This document shows, one piece after another, positions 12,650 to 26,332 of a stretch of DNA of 64,000 bases. Both the position numbers and the translations under genes were made by a program. Source of the stretch: Papio anubis (lineage: Eukaryota; Chordata; Mammalia; Primates; Cercopithecidae); assembly GCF_008728515.1 (NCBI RefSeq), contig NC_044981.1, positions 133,549,937-133,613,936 of the forward strand. Direction: 5' to 3'. Position 1 is the first letter of the stretch. Each line of letters begins with the position of its first letter. The notes under the pieces are model-generated. The model was given only the letters and a program-made list of their open reading frames with translations, had not been told where the DNA came from and made no database searches.

Positions 12650-12900
12650 AACAAAGCTGATGATCTGTATTCTGCTGCTTGCTCTGTGCTGACATGCGGA
12701 GACCTGGCTTCGCAGGGTTGGCTCTCTATGGCCTGTCATGGCCGACCCTGACCAGAAAGCAATTCCGGGCTGGGAGTGCACTGGATGGAGGAGGAGGAAC
12801 CCTGATTCCTCTTAGTGTTCCACAGAGAGTGGCACATAGCTCGCTATGGCTGATTAAACAGGATTTTATATTACAGCTCTGCAACGTCTTCTAAGAGCTC
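12650..12900. other. GC-richer unique segment, function unknown
   Basis: A repeat-free patch with several CpGs inside AT-rich intron, including GGCCTGTCATGGCCGACC and GCAATTCCGGGCTGGGAGTG. No LAMA2 exon frame or splice pair recognised. Confidence 0.4.
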
Positions 12901-13613
12901 ATTACGTGGGGCTCTATAAGGAACTTAAATTCAGAAAACTCTGATTCCCCTAATCCACTGAGAAATGGCCTTATTCTAATGTCTTTTCACATATAAAATA
13001 ATAAACATCTGCCTGGACTACAGCACTTGGCATTATTGTGAGTAATGAGGGGTGAACCTATGTGGAAGATTTTAGGTGCTATTAAGATAAACATTCAAAA
13101 TTTTGCATAGCATGCTTCTTTAGATCAGCTACACATTTTCTCAATAAGAGGATTCTAGAAAGGCAGGAGAAAAAAAAAGTTTTACATTGTATATATTTCA
13201 AAAAAAGGAATGAACTATTTAGAATTTTCTAAATTAATAAATATATTTGAAAATAGATTTCGGAAGAATATTGGGATATAGGCCTATAATGTTCTAAAAC
13301 TTTTGAGCTTCCGAATCTATTTTGATTATTTAAAATTTGAAGTACATGCTATTTTTCTTGAATATGGCTTCTCTAAAAAGGAAAGAAAAATATCAACCTA
13401 ATATATGAAATCACCATATATGCTCAAATAAAATACATTTTGAATTAAGGATAATTTTCCATTTTGTCAACAAAAAGAGTCAAATTGTGTATAATTTGAA
13501 TGTCAAAACTGTTAGGACTATAGATGAAGTAGAAAAAGATCACCTATGATATCTGATTTGCTAATGTGTTTTTCATATCTATCTATAATAAAGTCACATA
13601 TAATGTAAACTTG

Positions 13614-13937
13614 CAGCAGTCCTCAACCTTTTTGGCATCAGGGACAGGTTTCGTGGAAGACAATTTTCCCACAGACGCAGAGGAGGGGTTTTGGGATAAA
13701 ACTGTTCCACGTAGGATCATCAGGCATTAGATTCTCATAAGGAGCATGCAACCTAGATCCCTTGCATGTGCAGTTCACAATGAGGCACATGCTCCTATGA
13801 GAATCTAATGCCTGATGATCGGACAGGGGTGGAGCTCAGGCAGTAATGCTCACTTGCCTGATGCTCACCTCCTGCTGTGCGGCCCAATTCTTAACAGGCT
13901 ATGGACCTGTATAGCCCCAGGGGGTTGGGGATTCCTG
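13614..13937. mobile_element. Non-autonomous hAT-like DNA transposon with long internal hairpin
   Basis: Ends CAGCAGTCCTCAACC and, in reverse complement, CAGGAATCCCCAACC, a hAT-type terminal inverted repeat (possibly the Zaphod/Tip100 group). Inside, 13715-13748 and 13788-13820 are near-perfect inverted arms around a 39-nt loop. No convincing 8-bp target duplication. No coding capacity. Confidence 0.7.
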
Positions 13938-14439
13938 ACATAAAGTAAAATACTAAGAGAGAGAAATTAGAGGTGGAGAAAGGGGGAAAGATGAACAAAT
14001 AAATATGCAGAAAAATAGCAGTGCCTTACATATGTCAGAGATAATATAAAACACGAACTAAGGAATAGAAATAATTTACCTTATTCTGCTGAGGGCTAAT
14101 AAAAATAGCAACAACAGTAAAACATTGTTTTAGCTCATATTCCATAAAATGATTTTTTTTCTAAACTCTCTTGTGTGTCTCTGATACTCATGTTTGTCAT
14201 TATTACAACATATTTTGAATCACCTGGAAACTGTCATGGGTGAAGCTGTTCCAGTTAAGTTGTGTGAAATACAGACCATTTAAAAAATTTTCAGGATACT
14301 GTTACTAGATGTTTTTTCCCAAGCCACGAGTACTCATTTACAATATTAGAATCAATATCTTTGTCAGTCACCCTAAAGGTATGTGTTTATGATCACATTT
14401 ATATAACCAGTTAGTCAAGTACTCACTTAAGTAATTCTT

Positions 14440-14736
14440 TCTTTCTTCACTTTTTGAGATAGAGTCTTACTCTGCCAACAAGGCTGGAGTAGAGTGGCAC
14501 AATCTCAGCTCACTGCAACCTCCTCCTCCCAGGCTTAAGTAGTTCTCGTGCCTCAACCTCCCCCATATCTGGGACTACAGGTGTGTGCCACCATGCCTGG
14601 CTAATTTTTTGTATTTTTTGTGGAGATGGGATTTTGCCATGTTGGCCAGGATGGTCTCAAAATCCTAACCCAAGCAATCTACTCACCTCCGTCTCCCAAA
14701 GTGCTGGGATTATAGGTGTGAGCTACCACGCTCAGG
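14440..14736 (-). mobile_element. Old Alu with target-site duplication
   Basis: Reverse-complement Alu, many substitutions. CACTTAAGTAATTCTT (14424-14439) and CACTTAACTAATTCTT (14737-14752) flank it with one mismatch. Confidence 0.93.
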
Positions 14737-15719
14737 CACTTAACTAATTCTTAAAAGGATTGCTTAAGATATCACTCTGCAATTTAGAGGTTGTACCCCT
14801 AGGAATATTAACTTATTATTTTTAAAATTCATTTCTTTCTATTTTTTCTTCAACTCCACAATCTTCCCATAAGCTCTAAAATCAAGCTTTTCCTGGTGTT
14901 GTCTCCAGCTAATGTGTCTTCCCCAAAGAGTACATACCATTGTATAAGAGACAAGACAATACTTTCTTTTTCTGAAGGATGCTTTTATTCAGAGAAAAAG
15001 CTTCGAGAATATTCCGAGTATATATCATACTTTCCTCTTGCTTTAGATGAAGAATTCTCTACCTCTTCTCCATCTGTCCACTCCTCCATGTTCCAGGTGC
15101 CACCTTTGTTTGGTGCCTCCTTGCCCTCGCTTCTGCACTCTCTTAGAAACCCTTCAGTATCCTAACGTTTACTCTCTCCTTCAAATCCCATGTGCACAGG
15201 GTTGCCAGTGTCTATTGTCTCCTCCAGCTCTTACCTATGGTTATTTATTAGTTTCACTATCAAACTTAGAGATATGGGGCATCACATTCAGTTTCTGTCT
15301 TCCCATACATCCATGTTTTCTAATTTTTATCTTCTGTATCCTGTTGACTGCCTTTGGTACTCCATTAGAAGTGAGTCTTGAAAGGTCATTTATAAATTCT
15401 GTGTAGCAACCACTAATGGCCCTTTGGTTGAGTTTCATTCTTAATCTTTATGATTAAGAGTCAAGATTCTTATGATTCTTGACTCCCTTGTCTTTCATTA
15501 CATTGAATTTTCCTGGTACTCCTTCCCCTGCCCTGGTCATACCTCTGTCTCACTTATAGACACTTTTTTTTTCTTATTCTCCACTCAGTGATTGATAGCT
15601 CTAAGACCTTTCTCACTCTTTTTTGATTATCATTTCTTACGGATTCCATTCTTATAGATTAACTACTATGTTTATATCCGGTCCACCAATCTATATCTTC
15701 TGGCCTGTCCTGTGTTTCT

Positions 15720-16110
15720 CTGTTAATTTTCTCTTGCCTTTATAAAAAAGTACCAGACATGAAGTGACTTAAACAACAGAAACTTATTATCTCACAGTAC
15801 TAGAAGCTAGAAGTCCAAGATCAAGGTGTCAACAGAGTTGGTTTCTTTTGAGACTTCCCACCTTAGCTCATGGATGGCTGCCTTCTCTCTGTTTCTTCAC
15901 AGGGACTTCCCTGTGTATCTGTGCTCTAATTGTGTCTTGCTATAAGAACACCAGCCATATTGGATCAGGGTCCACCCTAATGACATCATTTTAACTTAAT
16001 TACCTCTTAAAAGATCCTATCTCTGAACAGAATCATATTCGGAGGTACTGAAGATTAACACTTCAACATATGACTTTTGAGGGAATGCAATGTAGCCCAA
16101 AACAGTATTT
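15720..16110. repeat. Medium-reiterated interspersed repeat (family not named)
   Basis: GAAGTGACTTAAACAACAGA, TAGAAGTCCAAGATCAAGGT and CACCCTAATGACATCATTTT are hallmarks of a common primate repeat whose relatives recur at 33702, 60565 and 62640. I cannot name the family with certainty. Confidence 0.65.
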
Positions 16111-19080
16111 TACTGAATTACTTTCCAATAATGTCTTAAACACTCAACATATCCTAAGTTAATCTCATTATCTAGATCTTTCTGGGAGCTAAACTTGATC
16201 ATTTTCTCAACCTCCATGATTGCGTCAAGCCAAATGCTTTATTTTTCTATTTTAAATTAGAAAACTCATAAGTGCATCAGATTTTTTAACTTTATTATTT
16301 ATATCAGATTAGTCCTTCAATCTATTCTCTTGAAATATTTCTAGTCTAATTTTCCATTCCCAATGCCATATCACACCAAGTAGGTCCTCATCAAGAATCT
16401 GAATTCATCTCTCTGACTTCAGTCTTTTTTATGGGGAAAGTTTAATCAGCTATTACACATGTTGTTGCACTTCCCTAATGAAGATTCTCCAGTGGCTCCA
16501 GGATCCCTAATGTCATTCAAGTTTCTGTGTAGTTTCAATGCCTCTAGGATGTATCTACTCCCATGTTCACAAACTGTGTGTAGAGGTGCCCCAGGGTGCT
16601 GCAGTGAACTCATAAAGGCACAGTGGAATATTCTAAACATTTGAAGGAAACACAGCGATACTAAATATCTGTTGGGCACTGCAACAACTAACTCAAGGTG
16701 GTTCACAAATTGAAACCTTAGAACATGCTATATTCCATTTAAGGATGTTCTCAACATTTTCAGCCATGTTTTTGCTTACTTGTACTTTAGGCCATCTTAT
16801 ATCTTATTAAGAAAGGTTTTCAGGGGAGACTGTAATTAAAAGCAAGAACTGCACAAAAGTCAATGTGGAAAAGGAAATAAGGATAGCATTATCCAATCTG
16901 ATACTCAAGTTTGAGAAGGCATATATTGCCCCAAAGGTACCACATCCCATCAGTAAGTAATTCTGGTTATTTATGAAAAAAATTATTATTTTCAGTCCAT
17001 TTTCTTTCTAAACAATTGCTAGGTTGTTAGAACATGAATATTTATTAAGTTGTTTGGCACTAACTACTTAAGAAATAGAACGGTGGCTTATTTCTGTTGG
17101 CCAAAGAGGCACTATGAAAAAATCATGAATACACTATGAACATTCTGAACTGAGAATGTTTGGGTATGTCTGATCTAGTCTCTTTTTATATTTATCCATT
17201 CTGTTACTTAGATTTTTAAAAACAAATTTTCCTGTCAGAATTCTCATTCTTATAGCTCTCTGATCATTCAAATGCTTTTCTTTGTTTGCTTAGCTGATGT
17301 TTCACTAGTAAGAAGACTAAGGAAAAGGTTTTTAGTTATATTTTCAGTCTGATGAGGAGTCAGTGGCAACCACAGTAAATAAGGGAGCTAAAAGATTCCA
17401 AACAGGAGAACTCTGTATAAAAAAATTCATCCGTTAACATTCGTTGAAAATTTCTAACAAAATATAAGTGGTCTTGGTAAGTTATATATACTAAATATAA
17501 CTGTAATTTTCCACATTTTTGGACTTTGCAGACTCATTTATTAATTTCATGAGTCTTTCATAAAATTGAGCATCTTCGAGACTTTCAAATTAGTTCATTT
17601 TGGGGAAAAAATGGTTTCTCTGATTTTACAGAGCACTGTGTGTTCAGCCAATTGAACGTTTCATTTTTTCCTGCTATTTAGGAACTAAGCTGTCATTGTT
17701 CTATTGACTAGAGAAATATGGTTTTCCACAGGTAGAAGTAAGTGCAATTTTAGTTCACTTTGAGGTAATTCTTATATTTGCTGGATGGATTAGACTATAT
17801 TTACTAGAGATGAAAATTATATCTCTTTTCAATACAAAGAGAAAGTGAATTTAGTGAGAGCAGTTCATTCCATTTCATAAGGGTCTCCAAAGGCTTGGCC
17901 TCTTCCCTCTTTCTCCATATCTACTAAGGGAAATTCTCTTCAGGGAGATTCAGATATCAAATTGAGAAGGCACTGCAGGAAAAATGTACCACCATTCCTG
18001 GAGATGGTTCTGGGCTAAGCCATTCACTTTCCTGTTCTTCAGCTTCACCCCATTAAGAAAAGAACAACACAAGTAGCTGTTTCCCATGAGTACCTGTTTT
18101 AATTCTACCTTCAGGGGGAAAAAACCAGCTTGTTTGCAAGTAATATTATCGTTACTATGCAATATATAACCTAATGTCACAAATAACAATATAGTGTGCA
18201 TGGTGCACATTGCATTAAAGATTTAATGAGGCAGGAAAGTTTTCCCACATGACTGAAAAAGGCTAAAAGATAATTTATAAAACTAAGCTTCATAAAAGAA
18301 TTTAGCAGTAGGCTACTAGTGGTCTGGCCTCTTTTTTTTCCCTCTCAATCTCAAGAAATATGAATTGAGGAATGAAGGATGGGATAGCCTATTGAGGACT
18401 ATCTGGAGAGGAAATCCTTTTCATGAAATAAGCCTGGAACATTTGGTTCTCTGATGTCAGATTATCATCACTGTTATTTCACTAAATGGGGTGTAAAACC
18501 TAATATTTGCTTTTGCTTACCAGAGCAAATATTTCAGGAGGGATACACAAAAATCAAATGAGAAAAAGGCTTTGTAATAGCAAGCAGGATAAATTAAACA
18601 TATCTGTCAATTTCCATTCAGGATCACAAACAGGGCAAGCGATTCATCTTCTTAGATTCCAAAGCCCCTGAGTCTTAAACTCTGAAAAGGTATCCCTCCC
18701 ATAAAAGTGTTTATTCATGCATCTATTTGTAGAGCTCTCTTTTATCACAGAAACAGTGTTTCACTTCAAGGTTTTGTTATTTCCTTCAGTGTATTTATAA
18801 ATTTGAGATAAGAACAGATTTCTCTTCTTTAAAAGCTCAATAATTATTAGAATAGAACATAAACAAGAGGATTGTAGAATTAGAGAACAGGCAGAATTGA
18901 CATGAGAGGTTTTAAAGTTACATCATCATCCTTAATGCATAGAAAATGGACCAGAGTTGTAGGTGTCAAACGGAGACAATATATTCTAGAAAATTTGGTT
19001 TAGAAGGGAAGAAACTGAGTTATGCAGTCCAGGGGAGACACATAAAACACCTGAAGGAAACATCCTGCCTGCCTGCATTC

Positions 19081-19225
19081 ATTTCTCTCTTCCTCCTTTT
19101 TTTTTTCCTTCCTATTTGCTTTTCTTGCCCTCTTTTTTATCTCCTGTTACCCATCTTCTCCTTAGCTTTTTTCTTCGTCTCCTTCTCCTCTTCCTCCTTT
19201 TTCTTCTTTTCTTTTTCTTCTTGTA
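19081..19225 (+). repeat. Polypyrimidine-rich segment
   Basis: Imperfect CT-rich stretch of about 145 bp (for example TCTCCTTCTCCTCTTCCTCC). Confidence 0.8.
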
Positions 19226-19856
19226 GTCATTAGACTGTTTTGATAGCATTTCTTTTCACAATAACTATGTCCTTTTACACGTGCAGTAATTAGAAATGGC
19301 TGGGAAAAGGCCTGAATTTGGGATTTTTTTTTTCCTTTTCAATGTGACCACTACAATCAGTTTAACCTGATAATATAATCTCTGTTGGGTGACCTAAATT
19401 GCAGAAGATAAAAGGTAGTGATGAAAACTATGAATGTGACAGGGTCAAGGATATAGTTCTGGGACAGACCACCAGAGATACTTACTGCCTCAGGTGTAAC
19501 TAACACTGATTGTTTATCAGTGTCCCAGAAGCTCAGCCCTTCCACTGCCCACAGGACTACTCACTCATATTATTTCTTCCCAATTTCATATAACTCCACA
19601 TTCTCATAAACTACAGCCTAGTCAATATACAATAAACAAAACCCAATTCAATGTTTCTTATTGTTAAGGCCAAGAGATATTCATTACAGTGTTTTGATTG
19701 TCAGGGGGAAAAAGAATAACTATGAAAGACATATAGAGAGGAATGAGAGGCCAACAGGAATTTCTCATACAAATTTTTGTCAAAATATTTATTCACTTGA
19801 ATAGCACTAACCTATCTTGAGCATGTATTTTGTCTGCTGCATTCAAAGACCCAATT

Positions 19857-20913
19857 CAAGGACTTCACGTCTAAAACATCAAAAGCAATGGCAACAAAAG
19901 CCAAAGTTGACAAATGGGATCAATTAAACTAAAGAGCTTCTGCACAGCAAAAGAAACTACCATCAGAGTGAACAGGCAACCTACAGAATGGGAGAAAATC
20001 TTTGAAATCTACTCATCTGACAAAGGGCTAATATCCAGAATCTACAAAGAACTCAAACAAATACACAAGAAAAAAACAACCCCATCAAAAAGTGGGTGAA
20101 GGATATGAACAGACACTTCTCAAAAGAGACATTTCTGCAGCCAACAGACACATGAAAAAATGCTCATCATGACTCGCCATCAAAGAAATGCAAATCAAAA
20201 CCACAATGAGATACTATCTCACACCAGTTAGAATGGCAATCATTAAAAAGTCAGGAAACAACAGGTGCTGGAGAGGATGTGGAGAAATAGGAACACTTTT
20301 ACACTGTTGGTGGGACTGTAAACTAGTTCAACCATTGTGGAAGACAGTGTGGTGATTCCTCAAGGATCTAGAACTAGAAATACCATTTGACCCAGCCATC
20401 CCATTACTGGGTATATACCCAAAGGATTATAAATCATGCTTATAAAGACACATGCACACGTATGTTTATTGCAGCACTATTCACAATAGCAAAGACTTGG
20501 AATCAATCCAAATGTCCATCAGTGACAGACTGGATTAAAAAAATGTGGCACATATACACCATGGAATACTATGCAGCCATAAAAAAGGATGAGTTCATGT
20601 CCTTTGTACAGACATAGATGAAGCTGGAAATCATCACTCTCAGCAAACTATCGCAAGGACAAAAAACCAAAAACCGCATGTTCTCACTCATAGGTGGGAA
20701 TTGAACAATGAAATCACTTGGACACAGGAAGGGGAACATCACACACTGGAGCCTGTCGTGGGGTGGGGGATGGGGGAGGGATAGCATTAGGAGATATACC
20801 TAATGTAAATGACGAGTTAATGGGTGCAGCACACCAACATGGCACATGTATACATAGGTAACAAATCTGCACGTTGTGCACATGTACCCTAGAACTTAAT
20901 GGAAAAAAAAAAA
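19857..20913 (+). mobile_element. 5'-truncated LINE-1 (primate L1PA type)
   Basis: About 1.06 kb from the ORF2 C-terminal region (ACTTCACGTCTAAAAC onward) through the 3' UTR to an A12 tail. The frame is broken, for example by a 3-nt loss at AATCATGCTTATAAAG. It is flanked by an 11-12 bp duplication, AAGACCCAATT (19846-19856) and AAGGCCCAATT (20917-20927), one mismatch. It keeps the complete CCHC knuckle codons. It is a dead copy, same orientation as the full-length L1. Confidence 0.92.
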
Positions 20914-21710
20914 AGTAAGGCCCAATTATACTTTCCATGTACTCAGTTATAATTCAAAGTAAGTAGAATTTGAAGAGTTTGATCAGGTAAGAATGCTTTT
21001 GGTTGCAATCGAAAACCAGACAGTTAGGAGTTCTCATATAACAAGAAGTCCAACAAAATGTGGTAGGCAGACAAAATTTTAAAACAAATGGATTAGCTTT
21101 TTTTCTTTTCTTATTTCACATATCTTTCCCCAACACTTAGATCCATTTGGGCACACTTGAAAATATAAATCTCCTATGAATAGATTTGCAAAACGTCACG
21201 TAGAAGAAGATAATGTGCTTAGAAAGGCAACATTCCATATAGGAAATGAGTATTTAATGTTTCCTTTAAGTTTTCTGGCTTAGAGTACTACTTGTTACTT
21301 TGTGATATATACTGATCAAATCTTGAGTTGAAATAGTACAATCTCAACAGATGTGAGTAAATGGTAGTGGCGAAATTCTCTGAATTTGTGCTATGAGGCC
21401 CAGACCCAAAAACAGGGTCTTTGCAACAGCTGTTTGTTTTCCATTTACTAACTTAAGTTTGGATGAAACATTCCATTAGCACTCTTACTATGGGCTAGAT
21501 TAATTTATGTGTAAATATTCAGTGCAAAAAATACATGTTATCCATAATTAAACATTGACCTAATCAAATAAACCTTAAGTTATGGTTTTATATTAAAACA
21601 GAGATTTCTTATTGACTAGAGTTCAAAAGTTTTTCAAAGTCTCTGCCAAGAAAATGAAAAGTCACACGTTCATAATATACAACATCAATGCTGATTGTAA
21701 TAACAGAAAA

Positions 21711-22044
21711 GGCCGCGTGCGGTGGCTCACGCCTGTAATCCCAGCACTTTGGGAGGCCTAGGCGGGCGGATCACGAGGTCAGGAGAGCGAGACCATCCTG
21801 GCTAACACGGTGAAACCCCGTCTCTACTAAAAATACAAACAATTAGCCAGGCGTGGTGGCGGGCGCCTGTAGTCCCAACTACTCTGGAGGCTGAGGCAGC
21901 AGAATGGCGTGAACCCGGGAGGCGGAGCTTGCAGTGAGCCGAGATTGCGCCACCGCACTCCAGCCTGGGCGACAGAGCGAGACTCCGTCTCAAAAAAAAA
22001 ACAAAACAAAACAAAACAAACAAACAAACAAACAAACAAACAAA
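21711..22044 (+). mobile_element. AluY-type element
   Basis: Complete Alu from GGCCGCGTGCGGTGGCTCACG to a tail that decays into (CAAAA)n(CAAA)n. Few substitutions and GCGTGAACCCGGGAGGCGGAGCTTGC are AluY-like. Antisense to LAMA2. Confidence 0.95.
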
Positions 22045-24117
22045 TTTAATCCAAGTTCCTTTAAGCTAAAGACAAACAGGTTTACCATTGTCATATAAAT
22101 GACAAATGAATAAAAAGAAAATGTATAATCGTTGTGGAAAATTTATGGGAATGCTGTAAAAAAGAGATATGAGCAATGCAATTTTCTTTTTAAATGAGAA
22201 TTGTAGTTAACCTTTCACTTACTGCTTAAGGATTTTGTCTTTAAGGATATTCATCACGTTGGACAGTAGATGGCTATGGTATGGCCCTTTCTACTTCTGT
22301 TGCAAAGGGAGGAACAATAGAAAGCATAGAAAACAGAGTTCTCATCTTGCCTTGTAGCCAATCCTCATTGTTTACTTACACTGTCCACAACCCTGAATAT
22401 GGCCTAAAGTGCTAAATATGAGTTGAATAAATTTCAGGTTACATTATTCAGACGGAGGGCATTTTGAAATAGCAGACAACTTATTTCCCACAAAAGCAGA
22501 AGCCAGAACACCAACCTTGGAATACTATTTTGATGTGATGCTAAGTATTATTGATCTGCCACTATTCCCTTTTCACTCTTCCCTCATTCGTGAACTCTGC
22601 AGGTGATTCTTTACTACAGCAGTAGAAACTGTTTGTGAATTTTAGAAGATAAGAATCCCAAAGGTGCAATAGATACTAAGTCACACTCCAGAGGAGAATC
22701 AACAGGTTAATAAAATACATTTTATGCCTCTTCTTCCAAAATAAACAGGTAAAGGGTTGTGTTAGTTGTTTGACGTGTCTATTAATATTGGAGTCATATA
22801 TAAATAACATAAAAAATTAAGCTCATTTCTGGAGATTTTCCAGAGCTGGTTGTGGATTCTGATTCTGCCTTTAAGCACTACAAGGCCCTTGGGAAAGTTA
22901 ATTTTGCTTTCAGAGCATCAGTGAATTTTCGCTAAAATGAGACGAATCACACCTACCTCAGAAGTTTGTTCTCAGGATGAAATGAGAAAATAAACATAAA
23001 ACTCCTCACTTGGTACCTAGCACATAACATGTACTTAACAAATGTTGTCAGTCATACTGTTTTAATAAGTATAGTTTTCAAAATTAAAATACTATAAACA
23101 TTTCACACTAAAAACCTAGTGGTTTATTTCATAATTCTAAATGCACTTTAAAATCCCAGGTTTTGGGGAAAGATCATAGTGATGGCCCAATTCAGATTTT
23201 ATTCACGTCTTAATGTTTCCCTATGGAACTCTGCATAAGCATCTTATAGATAGTAGATCTTGCATAAGTATCTGCTGAATTTTAATCACATTCAACACCA
23301 TATATCACTTCAACGTGTTACACATAGAGAAGGAATAAAAAAACTGGGATAAATTTGTACTACCCCATGAGATACCTTGCCATCATTAAAATATGTCTTT
23401 ATTGGTTTCTCTGTTCTTAGCTTTATCAGTCCTAAAAATAGGCTAAAGAAGATGTGTCTATTTGAGCTTTTCAGTGATTTGAGCTTACTTATAAAAAGCT
23501 TACTGTACTGTAGACTGGTGAACCATAAATGCATTTGTTTTAAAATAAGGAAGCTTTAGCATTTGGGAAGTTTGATCTGCAGTTGAAGGAGAAAAATCAA
23601 TATTTAAGTCACTTAGGTATTTACACACATAAATCAACTATATGGCATTACTTTTCTCAGCTTCGGTATATTAGAATAATAGTGTAAATTCTAGCACCTA
23701 ATAATATATACTTTATAAGTTGTAAATGCATTTTCAATATGTTATGATACATAGGCAAACAACATAGTCTCTGTATTAGGAAAACAAGTAGTGTACAGAT
23801 TAAAGGAAGCGGCGATCCAGCAGTAGTCATAGCTAGTCAGAGCACATCCAGAGCACTGTGATCAAGTCATGACACCACCATTTAAGAGAGTAGTTGACAA
23901 ATTAGAGTTCATCCATAGAGGTGTGACCAGGATGTTGATGGTCCCAATAGCTGAACAAAAGGTTTGGAAAGGTAATGGGAGTGTTTAAAAAGAGAAGACT
24001 TAGGAAAAGCATGATGATTGTTTTCTTGGAACATCTGAAGTTCTATCAAGTATACTAGAGAAAAACCTCACTGTTCATAGTGTAGAAATAGAACCTATAT
24101 AAGAATGTGTTGGAGAA

Positions 24118-24665
24118 TGTGATGGTTAATATTGAATATCTACTTGATTGCATTGAAGGATGCAAAGTATTGATCCTGGGTGTGTCTGTGAGGGTGTTGC
24201 CAAAGGAGATTAACATTTGAGTCAGTGGGCTGGGAAAGACAGAACCACCCTCATTCTGGGTGGGCACCATCTAATTAGCTGCCAGTTTGGCTAGGATAAA
24301 GCAGGCAGAAGAACATGGAAGGTCTAGAATTGCGCAGTCTTCCAGTTTTCATCTTTCTCCTGTGCAGGATGCTTCCTGCCCTCAAATATCAGTTCCCAAG
24401 TTTTTCAGCTTTTGGATCTTTGCACTTACACCAGTAATTTGCCAGGGGCTCTCGGGCCTTCAGCCACAGACTGAAGGCTGCACTGCTGGCTTCCCTACTT
24501 CTGAGGTTCCGGGACTCGCACTGGCTTCCTTGCTCCTCAGCTTGTAGATGGCCTATTGTGGGACTTCACCTTGTGACCATGTGAGTCAACTCTGCTAACA
24601 AACTTCCCTTTATATATACATCAATCCTATTAGTTCTGTCCCTCCAGAGAACCCTGTGTAAGAAT
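24118..24665 (+). mobile_element. LTR-like interspersed repeat (family not named)
   Basis: Runs from TGATGGTTAATATTGAATAT through GGGTGTGTCTGTGAGGGTGT to TCCAGAGAACCCTGTGTAAG, a widespread primate repeat with LTR-like ends. No coding sequence. Confidence 0.6.
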
Positions 24666-24689
24666 TAACTTCTAAAATCTGGAACTAGA

Positions 24690-24825
24690 GCTAGGTGCAG
24701 TGACACACAACTATAATTCCAGTTACTTGGGAGGCTGAGGCAGGAGGATTGCTTGAGCCCAGGGGTTTGAGACCAGGTTGGAAAACACAGCAAAACTTCA
24801 TCTAACATAAATAAATAAAATAATA
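24690..24825 (+). mobile_element. Alu left-monomer (FLAM-like) fragment
   Basis: Single Alu-related arm: GGGAGGCTGAGGCAGGAGGATTGCTTGAGCCC, then an A-rich tail with AAATAAATAAA. Confidence 0.75.
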
Positions 24826-25169
24826 TCTAGAGCTGTTGAAAATGGAATGTGCTGCTTTGTATGGTATCCATTTCTCTGAAGATTCATGAGTAGAGGTCCA
24901 CCTGTCTGAGGTGATAGAAAAGGAATTCCTATATCTGCTGAGACGTTGGACTAGATCTGATCTAACTGGGAAACATGCAATTCCACCATGCCAGTTTATT
25001 AACAGTGGGTTATTTAAATATTAGAGTTAGTCCATTGCAATTTCTATTGTAGGGTACTAGAATAGCAATTGGCTTTATCCACCTGCTCCCTGCTCTGCAA
25101 TTTTAGAGCTAAAGCTTATATAGGGTACAGCAACACATTTCATTAGGAGAAAATTCCTTGTACAGATAG

Positions 25170-25460
25170 TATTAGGAAGATAGTATAGCATAGTGGAAAA
25201 GAGTACAGCTCTAGAACTGGACCACCTGGGGTAAAACACTGAGCTCTGCCACCTTTTAGCTGTGTGTGACAGGAGTGAATTACTTAGTCTCTCTTTGTGT
25301 CAAGTCTCCATCAGGGAAATCAAAACAATATAACAGTAAGTACTTCATAGGGTTTTTGTGATGATTCAATTGAATATTCTAGAATAGTGTTTGACATTTT
25401 GTAAATGTAAACAAGTTAGCAGTTATCATTGTTCTTGTTATTGTTGCTATTATGTAAAAC
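25170..25460 (+). repeat. MIR SINE
   Basis: GTATAGCATAGTGGAAAAGA, then GAGCTCTGCCACCTTTTAGC and TGAATTACTTAGTCTCTC follow the MIR layout in order. Confidence 0.75.
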
Positions 25461-25896
25461 AATCTCCAAAATATTGTAACTGCCCAGAGCAAGATTCTCT
25501 GAATACTATACCATTGTAACTAATCAGTATGATCTGGATTTTTAAAATTTGAAAACAAAAACATCTGGCACGTTATTTTAGCAAGTTACAGATAATACAA
25601 AAAAAAAGGTAGATCTCAAAAAATAAGGAGACCCAACTGCTGAACCATATGTAATCAAAGCTAACATTTTCACAGAACTTTAGAATTTCAAAAGTACTCT
25701 TCATCCTCATTTAATTTCCAGAAATTGTATAATGTAGGTTTATTATTATTATTCTATTGTATAGATGGAGCTATCATGGCTCTGAAAGGTTAAATTGTTC
25801 AAGTTCACACCGTTACTTTGGTGATACTGTGATGCATCCTTGATTTATGTTTACCTTTTAAACACTTCTCCTCAAGACAAATTCTCACTCTTGGGC

Positions 25897-25912
25897 TCTC
25901 TCTCTCTCTCTG

Positions 25913-25970
<58 letters not shown>
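25897..25970. repeat. Compound microsatellite (CT)n(CA)n
   Basis: CT dinucleotides with occasional GT, then about 12 CA units. Confidence 0.97.
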
Positions 25971-25972
<2 letters not shown>

Positions 25973-26332
25973 AGTGGTATCATGTGACTATAATGCAAAG
26001 GTATGTGTTTAAGAATGAGACCTACCCACCCTCTAATTGTAGTCTATATATTTACTGTGTGATTTTGGGAAAATTAATTCAACTCTGAATTATAAGTTGT
26101 ATGATGTCTAAAAGGGTATGAAAATATCTACTTTGAAGGGTTTTAAAAAGAAATTCCTAAGAGGAACACAGAACCCATTCTTCATGTTCTATAGTACCAG
26201 GCAGAAAGAATTTATTTAAACATTATCTCTTTTCCTCTCCTAATTATTCTTGGGATTCGGTAAGTTCAAAATAGAATTTTGAATTAGATTGTAAAGCTTG
26301 TGTGGAAAAAAGTATAATTGTCTCTCTCTCTC

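Noticed and set aside
15458..15485. Small hairpin GAGTCAAGA...TCTTGACTC
   Set aside because: Nine-base arms with a ten-base loop are expected by chance in 64 kb of AT-rich DNA.
16446..16706. Overlapping open frames on both strands, possible gene
   Set aside because: No match to a protein I know and no splice sites; plausibly a degraded repeat.
19914..20617. Short open frames with L1 ORF2 similarity
   Set aside because: They are pieces of the broken ORF2 in the 5'-truncated L1, not separate genes.
25897..25970. Array-like periodicity that might suggest CRISPR
   Set aside because: It is a dinucleotide microsatellite; there are no spacers and the DNA is primate.
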